A DNA stretch of 37,615 bases from Planctomycetaceae bacterium (GCA_021732415.1 JAKFVC010000267.1:1-37615); one strand, 5' to 3'. Shown: positions 25,214-36,400, counted from the first letter of the stretch. The notes: generated from the letters alone by a model not told the origin. Made by a program: numbers and translations.

Positions 25214-27439
25214 ATGTCTCTTTCTTTGCGACAACTGGTTGCCCTGGCCATCTCGACTATGGCTATCGTATTTTCTCCAATCGTAGGCAGGGCAGAAGAT
25301 GTCCCTTCCTTCCGGCGGGATGTCATGCCCGTCCTGTTCCGGGCCGGGTGCAACTCGGGAACGTGCCACGGATCGGCCCGCGGCAAAGACGGTTTTATGC
25401 TCTCGCTGTTTGGATATGATGCCAAAGGGGACTACTACCGAATCACCCAAGATCTTGTCGGGCGCCGCGTCAACATTGCTGTCCCCGAACAAAGTCTCGT
25501 GCTGTTGAAGGCCACGGGGAAAGTCCCTCACACGGGCGGAGAGCTGTTCAAAAAGGACAGTCCCTATTATCAAGCCATCTATCGCTGGATCGAAGCCGGT
25601 GCACCTGATGATGAGGACAAGGTTCCCGAGCCTGTCGAAATCACTTTGACTCCCGAACGCATGGTGTTTACGGGTGCCAAGGCCACCGAACAGACCAAGG
25701 TCATGGCGCGATACTCGGATGGTTCGACGCGGGATGTGACTCATCTGGCACGCTATCTGTCGAATAATTCGACCACGGCAGTCATCGATCCGAATGGCAA
25801 GGTCACCGCAGGTCAACATGGTGACACGTATGTGTTTGCCCGGTTCAATCGCTTCACCATTGGCTCGGAGGTGATCGTCCTGCCGGCCGACTCGAACTAT
25901 CAATGGACCAAGCCGCCGGCTCAGAACTACGTCGATAAACTGGTTTATGATCGGCTGCAAAAGCTGCATTTGTTACCGTCGGAACTCGCCGACGATGAAA
26001 CGTTCGTGCGGCGCGTCTTTCTTGACCTGACCGGCGTGCCTCCGACGCCCGAACAATATGCCACGTTTGTCGCTGACAAATCGCCCAACAAGCGGGATCA
26101 GCTTGTGGATGAGTTGCTGAAGACCGATGCGTTCGCCGACGTGTGGACCGCAATCTGGGCCGAGTCCTTGCGTGTTAAAGGGGGTGGATATGCTCCTTCT
26201 GCGACTGACATCAAAGCGGCGGAAACTTACTTCGAATGGATCCGCGAGCAGATGCAGCAGAACCGGCCGCTGAATGAATTCGTCGCGGATCAAGTCGTCG
26301 CGAGTGGCAGCAATCTGACCAACGGGCCCGCAAATCTATATACGATGCTGGTCCATGACGTCCGGTTTATTCCGAAGAACTTCGCCGCCGATTTTTCGCA
26401 GTTATTTACCGGCGTCCAGATCCAATGTGCCGAGTGTCATAACCATCCATTCGATCGCTGGACGATGGATGATTACTACGGCTTCGTCAGTATCTTTAAC
26501 GGCATTCAGCGCAAGCAGGGGGCCGAGCCTCGCGAGTTTTATATCTACAATAACGCAGCGGCGGCACCAGCCAAAAACATCGTGAATGATCGGCCCGTTC
26601 CGGCAACCGTCTTGGGTGGCGAGACGCCGATTGCTCCGAATACAGATCCCCGTGTAGCCCTCGCAAAATGGCTGACGGCACCTGACAATGAGCTGTTCTC
26701 ACGCAACCTTGCCAATCGCATCTGGGCCCATTACATGGGCCGCGGTCTGGTCGAACCACTGGACGATATGCGAATCAGCAATCCACCCACCAACAAGCCG
26801 CTGCTGGACGCCTTGGCGCAGCATCTCGTCGATTCCAAGTTCAATCTGCGAGCTCTGGTGCGTGATATCTGCACGTCGCGTGCCTATCAGCTTTCTTCCA
26901 AGCCGAATGCCACCAATGCCCTCGACGACCGGCAATTTTCACGCAGCCGACTGCGGCGCCTGCGAGCGGACGTCATGCTGGATACCATCGTGCAAGTGAC
27001 CGGGGGCGAACGCGGCTTCGGCAATTTCCCGCAAGGAACCAAGGCGATTCAGTTCTACCCACGCACCTCTGGCGACACCGGCGGACCACATCCCGGCGAT
27101 CCGTTCTTCGAAACGTTTGGCCGATCGTCGCGTGCCACAATCTGTGCCTGTGAAACAAAGACCGAGCCAACCCTATCCCAAACACTGCACCTCATTGCGG
27201 GCGATACTCTGCAAGGTCGCATCGGTGGTGGCGGCGTGGTTCCCAAGCTGATCGAGTCTAACGCCACTCCCGAGGCGATCATCGAGACTCTTTACATCCG
27301 GGCACTCTCCCGGAAGCCGTCCGCAGATGAACTGGCGGGAATGTTGAAGCTCGTGGGGACGTCAACCAAAGATCGCCGAGTCTACGAGGATCTCTTTTGG
27401 AGTTTGATGAACTCGACAGAGTTTATGTTTAATCATTAG
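25214..27439 (+). CDS. DUF1549/DUF1553 protein with CX4CH motif and Ig-like domain
   Basis: 741 residues with a signal peptide (LAISTMAIVFSPIVGRAED). The N-terminal region has CNSGTCHG, a CX4CH motif (Cys46, Cys51, His52) in place of the usual CxxCH. A bacterial Ig-like (BIG2-type) segment lies at about 145-235 (YSDGSTRDVTHLARYLSNNS). PSCyt2/DUF1549 follows (DLTGVPPTPEQ; CAECHNHPFDRW from Cys405). PSD1/DUF1553 runs from about 480 (AKWLTAPDNELFSRNLANRIW) to the end. The second motif is a normal CxxCH. It lies 61 bases after the PPC protein and 100 bases before the cytochrome-WD40 gene. This is a distinct architecture from the three longer PSCyt1-bearing proteins in the window. Confidence 0.93.
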   Translation: MSLSLRQLVALAISTMAIVFSPIVGRAEDVPSFRRDVMPVLFRAGCNSGTCHGSARGKDGFMLSLFGYDAKGDYYRITQDLVGRRVNIAVPEQSLVLLKATGKVPHTGGELFKKDSPYYQAIYRWIEAGAPDDEDKVPEPVEITLTPERMVFTGAKATEQTKVMARYSDGSTRDVTHLARYLSNNSTTAVIDPNGKVTAGQHGDTYVFARFNRFTIGSEVIVLPADSNYQWTKPPAQNYVDKLVYDRLQKLHLLPSELADDETFVRRVFLDLTGVPPTPEQYATFVADKSPNKRDQLVDELLKTDAFADVWTAIWAESLRVKGGGYAPSATDIKAAETYFEWIREQMQQNRPLNEFVADQVVASGSNLTNGPANLYTMLVHDVRFIPKNFAADFSQLFTGVQIQCAECHNHPFDRWTMDDYYGFVSIFNGIQRKQGAEPREFYIYNNAAAAPAKNIVNDRPVPATVLGGETPIAPNTDPRVALAKWLTAPDNELFSRNLANRIWAHYMGRGLVEPLDDMRISNPPTNKPLLDALAQHLVDSKFNLRALVRDICTSRAYQLSSKPNATNALDDRQFSRSRLRRLRADVMLDTIVQVTGGERGFGNFPQGTKAIQFYPRTSGDTGGPHPGDPFFETFGRSSRATICACETKTEPTLSQTLHLIAGDTLQGRIGGGGVVPKLIESNATPEAIIETLYIRALSRKPSADELAGMLKLVGTSTKDRRVYEDLFWSLMNSTEFMFNH

Positions 27440-27539
27440 TCGGGACGTTCCTTTGGTCCTTTTGAATTAAGGGACGGAAAGGACAGAAGTGATGTTGGCA
27501 CAATAGAGACCCTGGCAGCGACGATAAAGAAACCATCCG

Positions 27540-28961
27540 ATGATCATTGATCGCCCCGACAATCGCATTTTTCGAGTCGTACTGCGGACCGCCCTGATGG
27601 TTCTGGCAATGTCGACTGCGGCATCAGCAGCCGACCCACAGCCGGTCAACTACGACGAACATATCAAACCGATCTTCCGCCAGTACTGCTTTAAATGTCA
27701 CGGCGAAGATCCGCAGAAGGCTGACATCAATCTCACATCGTTCACAACAATCCTGAAGGGCGGTAGCGCCGGGAAGATCGCGGTCGCCGGCCGGGCGAGT
27801 GCCAGCTTATTGTTTGAAGCGATCACCAACGAGGATGAAAACGCCCGCATGCCGCCCAAGAGTCCGCCGCTGCCCGCGGAAAAGATCGAATTGATCCGAG
27901 TCTGGATTCAAGAGGGACTCCTTGAATCCTCGGGGAGCAAATCCTTGGCCTCGGTGCGCGACCTGGGATTCAAGCCCAGCGCGACCGCCACGATCAAGGC
28001 TGACGGCCCACCTCCCATGCCGGAAAAGCTGCCCACTGTTCAGGTCCCGGTGACGAAGCGACCGTTGCCGATTCTTGCGATGGCTGCGAGTCCCGTCGCG
28101 CCGCTGTTGGCAGTTTCCGGTCAAGAGCATATCAAGCTCATCGACCTGACCAACCAGCAACAAGTGGGAGTGCTACCGTTTCTGGAAGGTGAGCCGCACG
28201 TGTTGCGATTCAGCCGCGATGGTCGAGTCCTGATGGCCGCGGGTGGACGCCCGGTGCAGTCGGGTAAGGTAGTCCTCTATGATGTGCGTAGTGGTCAGCG
28301 ACTGACGGCGATCGGTGACGAAATCGATGAAGTCCTCGCCGCTGATCTCAGTCCTGATCAGAAGCTGATTGCCTTAGGTGGCTCGGGTAAGGTCGTCAAG
28401 GTCTACAGCACGGAAGATGGCAGTCTGAAGTACAAGATCGCCAAGCACACCGACTGGATCACGGTCGTGGCATTCAGTCCCGATGGCAAGCAACTCGCCA
28501 CGGCCGACCGTGCCGGCGGCATGCATTTGTGGGAACCGAAGAATGGTGCGATCCTGCTGACTCTGGCAGAACACAAGTCGGCCATCCGCACACTCGATTG
28601 GCGGAGCGACAGCCGCACGCTGGCTTCCGGGGGCGAAGATGGCCTGTTGATCTGGTGGGATGCCTCGGACGGCTGGCCCGCGATTTCCAAGAACGGGCCG
28701 CACACGCCTGCCAGGCCGCAGGGCGTTTATGGCAAGCTACCGAGCGGTGTCCTGTCCGCGTCATTCGGACCGACGGGGCAGTTGCTGAGTGCCGGCCGAG
28801 ATCGGATTGTGCGGCTGTGGGATACGAATGGGAATCAGATCAGCACCTTCCCCATCCCCGAATCGCTGCCGACTCAAACTGCCGTTAGCTACGACGGCGC
28901 GACTCTCATCGCCGGTGATGCTGCGGGAAAGATTCACTTCCTGAGATCGCCCAAGCCGTAG
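27540..28961 (+). CDS. PSCyt1 cytochrome domain fused to WD40 repeats
   Basis: 473 residues with a signal peptide ([19 protein letters not shown]). A PSCyt1-type domain follows, with CFKCH at 50-54 and the downstream MPPKSPPLP. From about 165 to the end there are WD40-like beta-propeller repeats, clearest in [31 protein letters not shown] and the [21 protein letters not shown] region. The haem domain plus propeller suggests a redox protein with a protein-docking platform. It closes the four-gene run and may supply the PSCyt1 domain missing from the preceding protein. Confidence 0.92.
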   Translation: MIIDRPDNRIFRVVLRTALMVLAMSTAASAADPQPVNYDEHIKPIFRQYCFKCHGEDPQKADINLTSFTTILKGGSAGKIAVAGRASASLLFEAITNEDENARMPPKSPPLPAEKIELIRVWIQEGLLESSGSKSLASVRDLGFKPSATATIKADGPPPMPEKLPTVQVPVTKRPLPILAMAASPVAPLLAVSGQEHIKLIDLTNQQQVGVLPFLEGEPHVLRFSRDGRVLMAAGGRPVQSGKVVLYDVRSGQRLTAIGDEIDEVLAADLSPDQKLIALGGSGKVVKVYSTEDGSLKYKIAKHTDWITVVAFSPDGKQLATADRAGGMHLWEPKNGAILLTLAEHKSAIRTLDWRSDSRTLASGGEDGLLIWWDASDGWPAISKNGPHTPARPQGVYGKLPSGVLSASFGPTGQLLSAGRDRIVRLWDTNGNQISTFPIPESLPTQTAVSYDGATLIAGDAAGKIHFLRSPKP

Positions 28962-29037
28962 CGCAGGGCCGTCTTTATCAGAGTCAGGGGTGAGTGATCG
29001 AGGCGATTCTTTAATTCCGCCTGGCCATCAAAGCAAC

Positions 29038-29058
29038 GCCGACACTGGCAGCGTCGGC
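29038..29058. repeat. Single unit of the CCGACGCTAGCAGCGTCGG palindrome
   Basis: The 21-base unit differs from the family core at two positions and is followed by TACGCGG, like other copies. It lies in the 106-base gap between convergent genes, just before the stop codon of the minus-strand oxidoreductase, where a bidirectional terminator would be useful. Confidence 0.65.
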
Positions 29059-29067
29059 TACGCGGAG

Positions 29068-30390
29068 TTAAACCCCCTTCGGCACGGACCAATGGTCCGT
29101 TCGATATTGCCGCTTCACTAATTTGGCTCCTGCTTCGTTGTTGGTGATTTCTTCCTTCTCGGGATTGAAATGTAAGACTCCGTCAACGCGGGCTGCGATA
29201 TTGGATAGATGCACGACCGTGGCGGCCAGATGCCCGACCATCGGATTCGCGTTGGTCTGTTTCGCCGTGCCACGAATGACGTCCAGGAAATTGGTGTGAT
29301 GGGCTGGCAAGTCGGCCGCGCCGGTGCGCTCTCCGAGGAGCTTGTTCCTGGGGCCGTACAACTTCCAGCCCACCGTGTGTCCCATGATCAGCACGCCCTT
29401 CGTGCCGTAAAAGGCGGCTCCGTTTTCATAGCCATCCTGCACGTAGGGCGACCAGATTCGCTGCTCAAAGATGAATTGCTTCTGTTTTCCCGTCTTGGGA
29501 TCAGGGGCATATTCGGCAATCGTATACTGCGTGTCGGGAAACTGCTGATCATCGTCGAAGAACAGCTTTGATCCGAAACAGGAAACCCGCGTGGGATGTG
29601 TCGTGACGCCCAGCCCCCACAACGCCACGTCGACATCGTGTACGCCGTCGTTGCCGATATCACCACAGCCAAAGTCATACCACCAACGCCAGACTCCGGG
29701 CAGCAAATTGGGTCGATACGGAACCGCGGGGGCCGGCCCCAGCCAGGTATCAAAATCGAGATGTGCTGGCGGAGTGCCGGGCTTACTCTTGCCAATGGAC
29801 CCTCGCAACTGGCTGTTCCATGCTTTGGAAACCAGGACCTCGCCGATCTCCCCGTTGAGGACGCGTTGAATGCCTTCCATCACGCACGCCGTACTGCGGC
29901 TTTGCGTGCCAACTTGAACGACTTTGCCCGACTTCTGAGCCGCATCCACCAGCAATCGTCCCTCGCGCACATTGTGCGAGCAGGGCTTCTCGACATAAAC
30001 GTGTTTGCCAGCCTCCAAAGCCAGCAATGCGGCGGGCGTATGCCAGTGATCGGGGGTCGCAATCCAGACCGCATCGACACTCTTATCCGCCAGGACTTCC
30101 CGCAGATCTTGCGTGGTCTTAACCGTCTTCCCCTTCGCCTGTTTGACGACTTCCGCCGCACTCGCCATCCGCTGTTGATCGACGTCACACAGCCAGGCAA
30201 TGTCGATATCGTTGCGAGCAGACAGCGTGCGAACATGGTTTGAGCCCATGCCCCCCGTGCCAATGACGGCAACGGTGATCTTGTCGTTCGCACCAGCCGC
30301 ATGCAGCGAACTCGCCCCGGCACCGATGACAAGCGCCGCCGCACTCGCATCCTGCAGAAACTCGCGGCGAGTGGTGGGATTTGTGGCCAT
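29068..30390 (-). CDS. Gfo/Idh/MocA family oxidoreductase with Tat-type leader (second copy)
   Basis: 440 residues from the ATG at 30390, which has AGGA a few bases upstream; an in-frame TTG at 30396 is less likely. Leader TTRREFLQDASAAALVIGAGA is of the twin-arginine type. The nucleotide loop is GTGGMG at 44-49 and the catalytic-Lys motif EKP at 134-136. DVDVALWGLGV and the GNDGVHD stretch belong to the C-terminal substrate domain. It is longer than the 366-residue copy at 188 and is of a different subgroup, the longer planctomycete dehydrogenase type. It has no same-strand neighbour close by. The substrate is unknown. Confidence 0.93.
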   Translation of the reverse strand: MATNPTTRREFLQDASAAALVIGAGASSLHAAGANDKITVAVIGTGGMGSNHVRTLSARNDIDIAWLCDVDQQRMASAAEVVKQAKGKTVKTTQDLREVLADKSVDAVWIATPDHWHTPAALLALEAGKHVYVEKPCSHNVREGRLLVDAAQKSGKVVQVGTQSRSTACVMEGIQRVLNGEIGEVLVSKAWNSQLRGSIGKSKPGTPPAHLDFDTWLGPAPAVPYRPNLLPGVWRWWYDFGCGDIGNDGVHDVDVALWGLGVTTHPTRVSCFGSKLFFDDDQQFPDTQYTIAEYAPDPKTGKQKQFIFEQRIWSPYVQDGYENGAAFYGTKGVLIMGHTVGWKLYGPRNKLLGERTGAADLPAHHTNFLDVIRGTAKQTNANPMVGHLAATVVHLSNIAARVDGVLHFNPEKEEITNNEAGAKLVKRQYRTDHWSVPKGV

Positions 30391-30767
30391 AATCAATCCT
30401 TCCTTCAGTCAACTGTTGCGGAAATTGAGACGCTAGTCCAGCAAACATTGATCAGCATCAGGCAGCAAGGGCTCGAGCATCATTTACCCCAACTGCACGA
30501 CACCATCGCATAAACGTACCCAATTACGTTAGAAATACCAACCTTCGAGCCAATTGAACCGGTAATTCGGATACACTCCACAGTGGAAGATCTGCATGGC
30601 CCGCTGCAGATCTCGGCGTTTTCGGCCCTTGGTCACCAAAGTTTTGCATGATTTTGTAACCACGGCCGCGATAGTGGCATCGAATAGTCCGAGGTCGAAG
30701 GACTGATAATTAAAGCGTGAGCTTCTCACAATAACTCTGACGCTCCGCTCAGAAATCGGGGGACATC
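30391..30767. other. Intergenic region between divergent genes
   Basis: A 377-base gap with no gene I can support. It holds a perfect 9-bp hairpin (30588-30596 with 30605-30613, eight-base loop). A 66-codon minus-strand reading frame at 30529-30729 starts with GTG, has no clear ribosome site, and resembles nothing I know, though its aromatic-rich end (YRFNWLEGWYF) is protein-like. It could be a gene remnant. Promoters for both flanking genes should lie here but none is clear. Confidence 0.5.
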
Positions 30768-31913
30768 GTGAATCACGTTCGAGGTTCGCTGACTAATCTG
30801 CTTCGCGTGCTGATACTTTCGTGTATCGGAATCACGATCATCCACAGTCATTCGAGAACATCTGCCGCACCGCCTAAATCGAAAGGCAGCACACAGAGTG
30901 AGCCCGTTCAGGAGACCGCCGTTGAAAAACCGTCTCTCCCTTATTTGACGTTGATGCTCGCCCGCGACCCATCCGTGCACGAGGAGCTCGACCTCGACCC
31001 GAAACAGCTCGACAAGGTAAACGCAGCCATCGCCAGTGTGGATCAAGCACTTTGGCTCCTGCGTGATGTCCCCGTCGAAAAAAGTGGGACACAGACGTCC
31101 GCCTTGCTGGACCAACTGCGAGATCAGCTCAAAGGCACAATGAAGAAGGCCCAACTGGAACGGCTCGATCAACTCGTATTACAGGCCCGCGGAACCAAAG
31201 CACTAGTCACTCCGGAAGTCTCACAGCGGCTAAAACTAACAACCAGCCAGGTCGCGCAGCTTAAGAAAGTCCTGGCTGATTCCGCGGCCGCTCTGGAACC
31301 TGCCAAGAAAGACGATGCCAAACCGGCTCGCAGCCAGGACGCGGTCAACAAAGCCGAGATCAAGCGGGTCAATGATGTGCTGAATGCGAAACAGAGCACG
31401 TCCCTGTCGACCCTGCTTGGCAAGCCCTTCAACTTCGGTCGAGTCCAGCAAATTGGTTGCGTCGCCCCTGAGATCCGCGACGTCCAGGCCTGGATCAACA
31501 GTGATCCGCTCACGCTGGAAAAACTCCGCGGCAAGGTCGTCGTCGTCCACTTCTGGGCTTTTGGATGCATCAACTGCATTCGCAACTTGCCCCATTATCA
31601 AAGCTGGTATGAAAAGTTTCCTCAGGACGAAGTCACCATCATTGGCTTTCAAACCCCCGAGACCGAAAGCGAGAGCAACCTGGACAACCTGCGCCGCAAC
31701 GTGCGGGAACGCAAGATCCAGTACCCGGTCGCCTTCGACCTGAACCGCCCCAACTGGAACGCCTGGGCCAACAACATGTGGCCCAGCGTGTACTTGATCG
31801 ACAAACGCGGCCAAGTCCGCAACTGGTGGTACGGAGAACTCAACTGGCAGGGAGGCAACGGTGAGGAGTTCATGCGCAAGAAAATCGAACAACTCGTGGC
31901 CGAGCCCGATTAA
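30768..31913 (+). CDS. Thioredoxin-like (TlpA/AhpC-type) protein with helical N-terminal region
   Basis: 381 residues from a GTG preceded by GGGGGA. An N-terminal signal or anchor segment (LLRVLILSCIGITII) directs export. Residues 55-215 are helical and resemble the LTxxQ-type repeats of Spy/CpxP-like proteins (LDLDPKQLDKVNAAI; ALVTPEVSQRLKLTTSQVAQLKKVL). The thioredoxin fold spans about 235-381: GKVVVVHFWAFGCINCIRNLPHYQSWYEKF with the redox pair Cys267 and Cys270, and the cis-proline at Pro339 (MWPSVYLIDKRG). A role in thiol-disulfide exchange outside the cytoplasm, possibly for cytochrome c maturation given the many haem-motif proteins nearby, is inference. Confidence 0.9.
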   Translation: MNHVRGSLTNLLRVLILSCIGITIIHSHSRTSAAPPKSKGSTQSEPVQETAVEKPSLPYLTLMLARDPSVHEELDLDPKQLDKVNAAIASVDQALWLLRDVPVEKSGTQTSALLDQLRDQLKGTMKKAQLERLDQLVLQARGTKALVTPEVSQRLKLTTSQVAQLKKVLADSAAALEPAKKDDAKPARSQDAVNKAEIKRVNDVLNAKQSTSLSTLLGKPFNFGRVQQIGCVAPEIRDVQAWINSDPLTLEKLRGKVVVVHFWAFGCINCIRNLPHYQSWYEKFPQDEVTIIGFQTPETESESNLDNLRRNVRERKIQYPVAFDLNRPNWNAWANNMWPSVYLIDKRGQVRNWWYGELNWQGGNGEEFMRKKIEQLVAEPD

Positions 31914-31961
31914 TGGTCATCAATCCATGACACTGCGCCAGCGGGTACCGACTGACAACAA

Positions 31962-33425
31962 TCACGCCAGTATGTCCCGCACCACTTTGCCATGCACGTC
32001 GGTCAGCCGGAAATCGCGCCCCTGGGCCCGATAAGTCAGTCGCTCGTGGTTAATGCCCATCAGGTGCAAGATGGTCGCATTCACATCGTGAATGTGTACC
32101 GGATTCTCGGCAACGTTATAGCTGAAATCATCGGTCTTCCCGTACGTGGTACCGGGCTTGATGCCTCCACCAGCCATCCACATCGTGAAGCACCGTGGGT
32201 GATGATCGCGACCGTACGTCTCCTTGGTGAGCGTCCCCTGGCAATAAACCGTGCGGCCAAACTCGCCACCCCAAACGACCAGCGTATCGTCGAGCAACCC
32301 GCGCTGCTTGAGATCCTTGATCAACGCCGCAGACGCCTGATCTGCCGCGCGAGTCATCTTGCGGATGTCTTCGGGCAACTTGTGATGTTGATCCCAACCA
32401 CCCAATACTACCTGTATAAATCGTACATCGCGTTCTGCCAGACGACGAGCAAACAGGCAGTTCGCCGCGTACGTGCCCGACTGGGTCACATCAGGTCCGT
32501 ACATGTCGAGAACATGCTTCGGCTCCTTGGAAATATCGATGAGCTCCGGAACCGAAGTCTGCATCCGGAACGCCATCTCGTACTGCTCAATCCGCGAGGC
32601 AATCTCCGGATCTCCCTTCACGGCCAGACGCCGCTGGTTCAACTCGGACAGACCGTCCAGCATTAAGCGGCGCGTTTCGCTATCCACTCCGGCGGGGTTC
32701 GAAAGATACAGCACAGGATCGCCGACCGAGCGGAGCAACACCCCCTGATGAGTCGTCGGCAGGAAGCCCGAGCCCCACAACCTTGAGAACAGCGGCTGCG
32801 CATCCGGTCCATTGGGAACGCGGGAATGCAGCACGACGAATGCGGGCAAGTTGGCATTCGGACTGCCAATGCCATAGGAGAGCCACGCCCCCAGGCTCGG
32901 ACGACCGGGAATCTCACCACCAGTCTGCAGGAAGGTCAATGCGGGATCGTGATTAATGGCATCCGTGTGGACCGACTTGACCACCGCAATGTCATCGGCA
33001 ACTGTCGCCATGTGCGGCAGCAGTTCACTAAACCAACCACCTGATTTCCCATGCTGAGCAAACTTGAACATCGAAGGAGCAATCGGCAATCGGCTCTGGC
33101 CCGAAGTCATCGTCGTGATCCGCTGATTGAGGCGAATCGAATCGGGCAAGTCCTTATCGAATTGGTCGATCAGGTTCGGCTTATGATCGAAGAGATCCAA
33201 CTGCGAAGGAGCATCAGCCATCAACAACCAGATGACGCGTTTGGCTCGCGGTGCGTGATGTAAAGCGGGCAGGGCTCCCAGGGTGGCTGTGGATGGCTCG
33301 TTGCCTCGACTCGATAACGGATTCAGCAGTGAAGCGAGCGCAGCACTCCCCAATCCCAGGCCGCTACGTTCGAGGAAGTAGCGGCGGTTGATCTGCTGCC
33401 TGAATTCAAATGGTGAGTCCAGCAT
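31962..33425 (-). CDS. DUF1501 protein, Tat-type leader (pair 4)
   Basis: 487 residues. The start is the ATG at 33425, since AAGGAG lies eight bases upstream; a GTG at 33434 would overlap that site. Leader [22 protein letters not shown] is of the twin-arginine type. Motifs: [42 protein letters not shown], and the C-terminal [18 protein letters not shown]. The upstream PSCyt gene stops five bases before this start, so the two are almost certainly translated from one message and may be translationally coupled. Gene order (PSCyt first, then DUF1501) matches pairs 1 and 2. Confidence 0.95.
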   Translation of the reverse strand: MLDSPFEFRQQINRRYFLERSGLGLGSAALASLLNPLSSRGNEPSTATLGALPALHHAPRAKRVIWLLMADAPSQLDLFDHKPNLIDQFDKDLPDSIRLNQRITTMTSGQSRLPIAPSMFKFAQHGKSGGWFSELLPHMATVADDIAVVKSVHTDAINHDPALTFLQTGGEIPGRPSLGAWLSYGIGSPNANLPAFVVLHSRVPNGPDAQPLFSRLWGSGFLPTTHQGVLLRSVGDPVLYLSNPAGVDSETRRLMLDGLSELNQRRLAVKGDPEIASRIEQYEMAFRMQTSVPELIDISKEPKHVLDMYGPDVTQSGTYAANCLFARRLAERDVRFIQVVLGGWDQHHKLPEDIRKMTRAADQASAALIKDLKQRGLLDDTLVVWGGEFGRTVYCQGTLTKETYGRDHHPRCFTMWMAGGGIKPGTTYGKTDDFSYNVAENPVHIHDVNATILHLMGINHERLTYRAQGRDFRLTDVHGKVVRDILA

Positions 33426-33430
33426 TGCCC

Positions 33431-36400
33431 TCACTCCTTGGTGATCGTTTCATCGAGATTGAGCAACAGATTCGCAAGCAGGGTATAGGATGCGTGCTCG
33501 ACAGGATCGAGCTGCGTGTTCCGAGGTGATTCACCGACCGCCAGTAGTTTCTCGGCAGTGGTCTTATCTCGCTGAAATCGTTCGCGACTGCGGTCCAGGA
33601 CGCGAGTCAGTACCGCGATTTCGGTGGGTTCCGGATGCCGTGCGGTGACCAGGCGGAAGCCGTACGTCACACGTGACTCTGGAGTGGTCCCACCTTCCTT
33701 TAAAATTCTCTCGGCCAATTTACGGGCTGCTTCGATGTATTGTTCGTCATTCATCAACGCCAAGGCTTGAAGTGGTGTGTTCGTCCGAGGCCGCCGCGCC
33801 GTGCAGGTATCTCGCGTGGGCGCGTCGAACACCATCAGTCCGGGTGGCGGAGCGGTTCGCTTCCAGAACGTATAGAGACTGCGGCGGAACAGGGCCTCGC
33901 CGGTCCCGCGCTGATACTTGCTCGTGTTACTTGAGGAATGGGCTACGACTTCCCAGATGCCGGGAGGTTGATAAGGCCGCACGCTGCGACCACCAATCTG
34001 CAATGAGAGCAGTCCGCTTGCGGCCAGCGTCACATCGCGGACCACTTCTGCATCCGCGCGGAACCGTGGACCGCGTGCCAGCAGACGGTTCTCGCGGTCT
34101 CGACGAGTGAGATCGGGTGTCACGTGCGAATCCTGACGGTAGGTCGCCGACAGGACGATTTGCTTCATCGTCCGTTTGATATCCCAACCATGCTCCACAA
34201 AATCGAGAGCCAGCCAGTCCAGCAGTTCCGGGTGTGAAGGCCACTCGCCCTGGGCACCAAAGTCTTCTGATGTCCCCACCAGCCCGATTCCAAACAACTG
34301 TTGCCAGTAGCGATTCACGGTCACGCGTGCCGTTAATGGATGCTCGGGCGAGCACAACCAGCGAGCCAGCGCCAGCCGATTTGCCGGAGCGTCCGCGGGC
34401 AAACGGGGCAGGGCCGCGGGCACGTTGGGTAGCACCTTGCGATTCTTATCCGGCTTGTCGTACTCGCCACGGGTTAGGACAAACACTTCAGTCGCCGCAC
34501 CCAAGCGTTCTTCCATCACCATGGTCGAAGCAATCTGCTTCTCGTGATCGTCATACGCTTTCTTCGCTGCCGCCAGATCCTGCTTGAGTGGCTCGATCAG
34601 TTCCCGTGAGCCGCTGTGAGCAAATTCGATAAAGTAATCTCGCAGCCGTTGTTGTTGCTCGGCCGAGCGCTGAGCCGGTTCCAGCTTGATGATCGCCAGG
34701 ACGTCCGCCGTCAGCGTGCTCTTCTCACGTTTCTTTTCTTGTTCTTCCCACACCTTTTGCGAGGCGAAGTGTGTGGGTGGCTTTCCGGTCGTGACGACGC
34801 CGGCTTTGTCCCAATAGACGGTGCCATCGAACTGCACGAAGTTCCAACCTTGCAACTCGGTGCCCGGTTGCAGTCCGACATCGGCGACAGGAACTTCCAG
34901 GCGAACCCATTTGCCCGATTCGGGGAGTGGTCCCATCGGCTTGCGCCCCGGAGAATTGTCCTGATCGACATTCACCAGGTTCTCGCCCCAGTAGGCGCGA
35001 TGCGAATAAGAAGCGTCAATCACGTGCAGCATGATCGTCCGCGGGGGATTCGCCGGGTCGAGGTACACATAGGCGAAGAGGACATCCTTCTCGGCGATCT
35101 TCAGCCCCGGCTTGGCTCCGGTGAAATAGTGCTGCCCCAAGCCCTTTGACGTTCGAGTATTGGAACGCTCCCCGGAGAAGACAGGCGCCGCACCTTTCGT
35201 CACCCACTTCCAGGATTCCGCCTTTTCATCACCTTGGGGCACCGCGCCACTGGGTAGCGCATCATCGATCCAGACGATCTCTTCGGTCGTTGGCGCGGTC
35301 GATTCCGGAGCACCCGTCGGTTCGACATAGCTGAATGCGGTCACTTTTTGTCGCAGCGTTTGCTCTTTCGTCGCCACTTGCTGAGTCAGCTCGGCCTTGC
35401 GGCGAGCTTCTTCTAACGTGGGTACCTGGATGAAGGGCGGCGGCAACAGCGCGTTGTCGTCCAGGGGCTTGTCGGTGCCGTTCGCGAAGTAGGCAAACAG
35501 TTGATAGAACTCGGCCTGCGATAGAGGATCAAACTTATGGTCATGACAGGCGGCACATTGCGCGGTCAGTCCCAGCCAGACCTTGGCAGTGGTTTCGACT
35601 CGGTCAGCCGCATTCCTCACACGCGCTTCTTCGACAATCGAGCCCGGCTCATTAGTGGTCACATTACAACGATTGAACCCGGTGGCAATCCGCTGCTCTA
35701 ATGTCGGAGAAGGCAACAGGTCTCCCGCGAGTTGCTCGATCGTAAACTGGTCGAAGGGCAGGTTCGAATTGAAGGCTCGAATGACCCAGTCGCGATACGG
35801 CCACAGGGAACGCTCATTGTCGAGAAACAATCCATGAGTATCCCCATAGCGTGCCATATCGAGCCACGATCGGGCCATATGCTCGCCATAGTGGGGCGAT
35901 TCCAGCAACCGGTCGACGAGTTTCTCATATGCATTGGGAGACTCATCGGCCAGAAACGCATCGACGGCCTCTAACGTCGGCGGTAGCCCCGTCAGATCGA
36001 GAGTCACACGGCGACAGAGGGTCGCACGATCCGCCTCGGGACTCTGGTGCAGTCCTTCCCGATCGAGCCGTTCCAGGACAAAGTGGTCGATCGCATTCCG
36101 CGTCACGGCACCCGCTTGACGCACAGGGGGAATAGCAGCCATTCGCGGAGTCTGGAACGACCAGTGACCTTGCCAGATCGCGCCGCCGTCAATCCAGTCT
36201 TTCACCAGTTTGATTTGCTCGACGGAGAGCGTCTTGCCACTGTCGGGCGGCGGCATACGCTCGGTCGCTTCGGTCGAGATAATGCGCTGATACAACTCGC
36301 TCTCGGCACTGTTCCCCGGCACGATCGCCACGATGCCCGTATTGAGCTTCGCCAGCGACGAATCCTGCCGATCGAGCCTGAGTTCAGTCTGGCGTTTCTT

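Noticed and set aside
30529-30729. 66-codon minus-strand frame ending in YRFNWLEGWYF
   Set aside because: Protein-like ending but a GTG start without a clear ribosome site and no known family. Kept only as a possible remnant in the intergenic entry.
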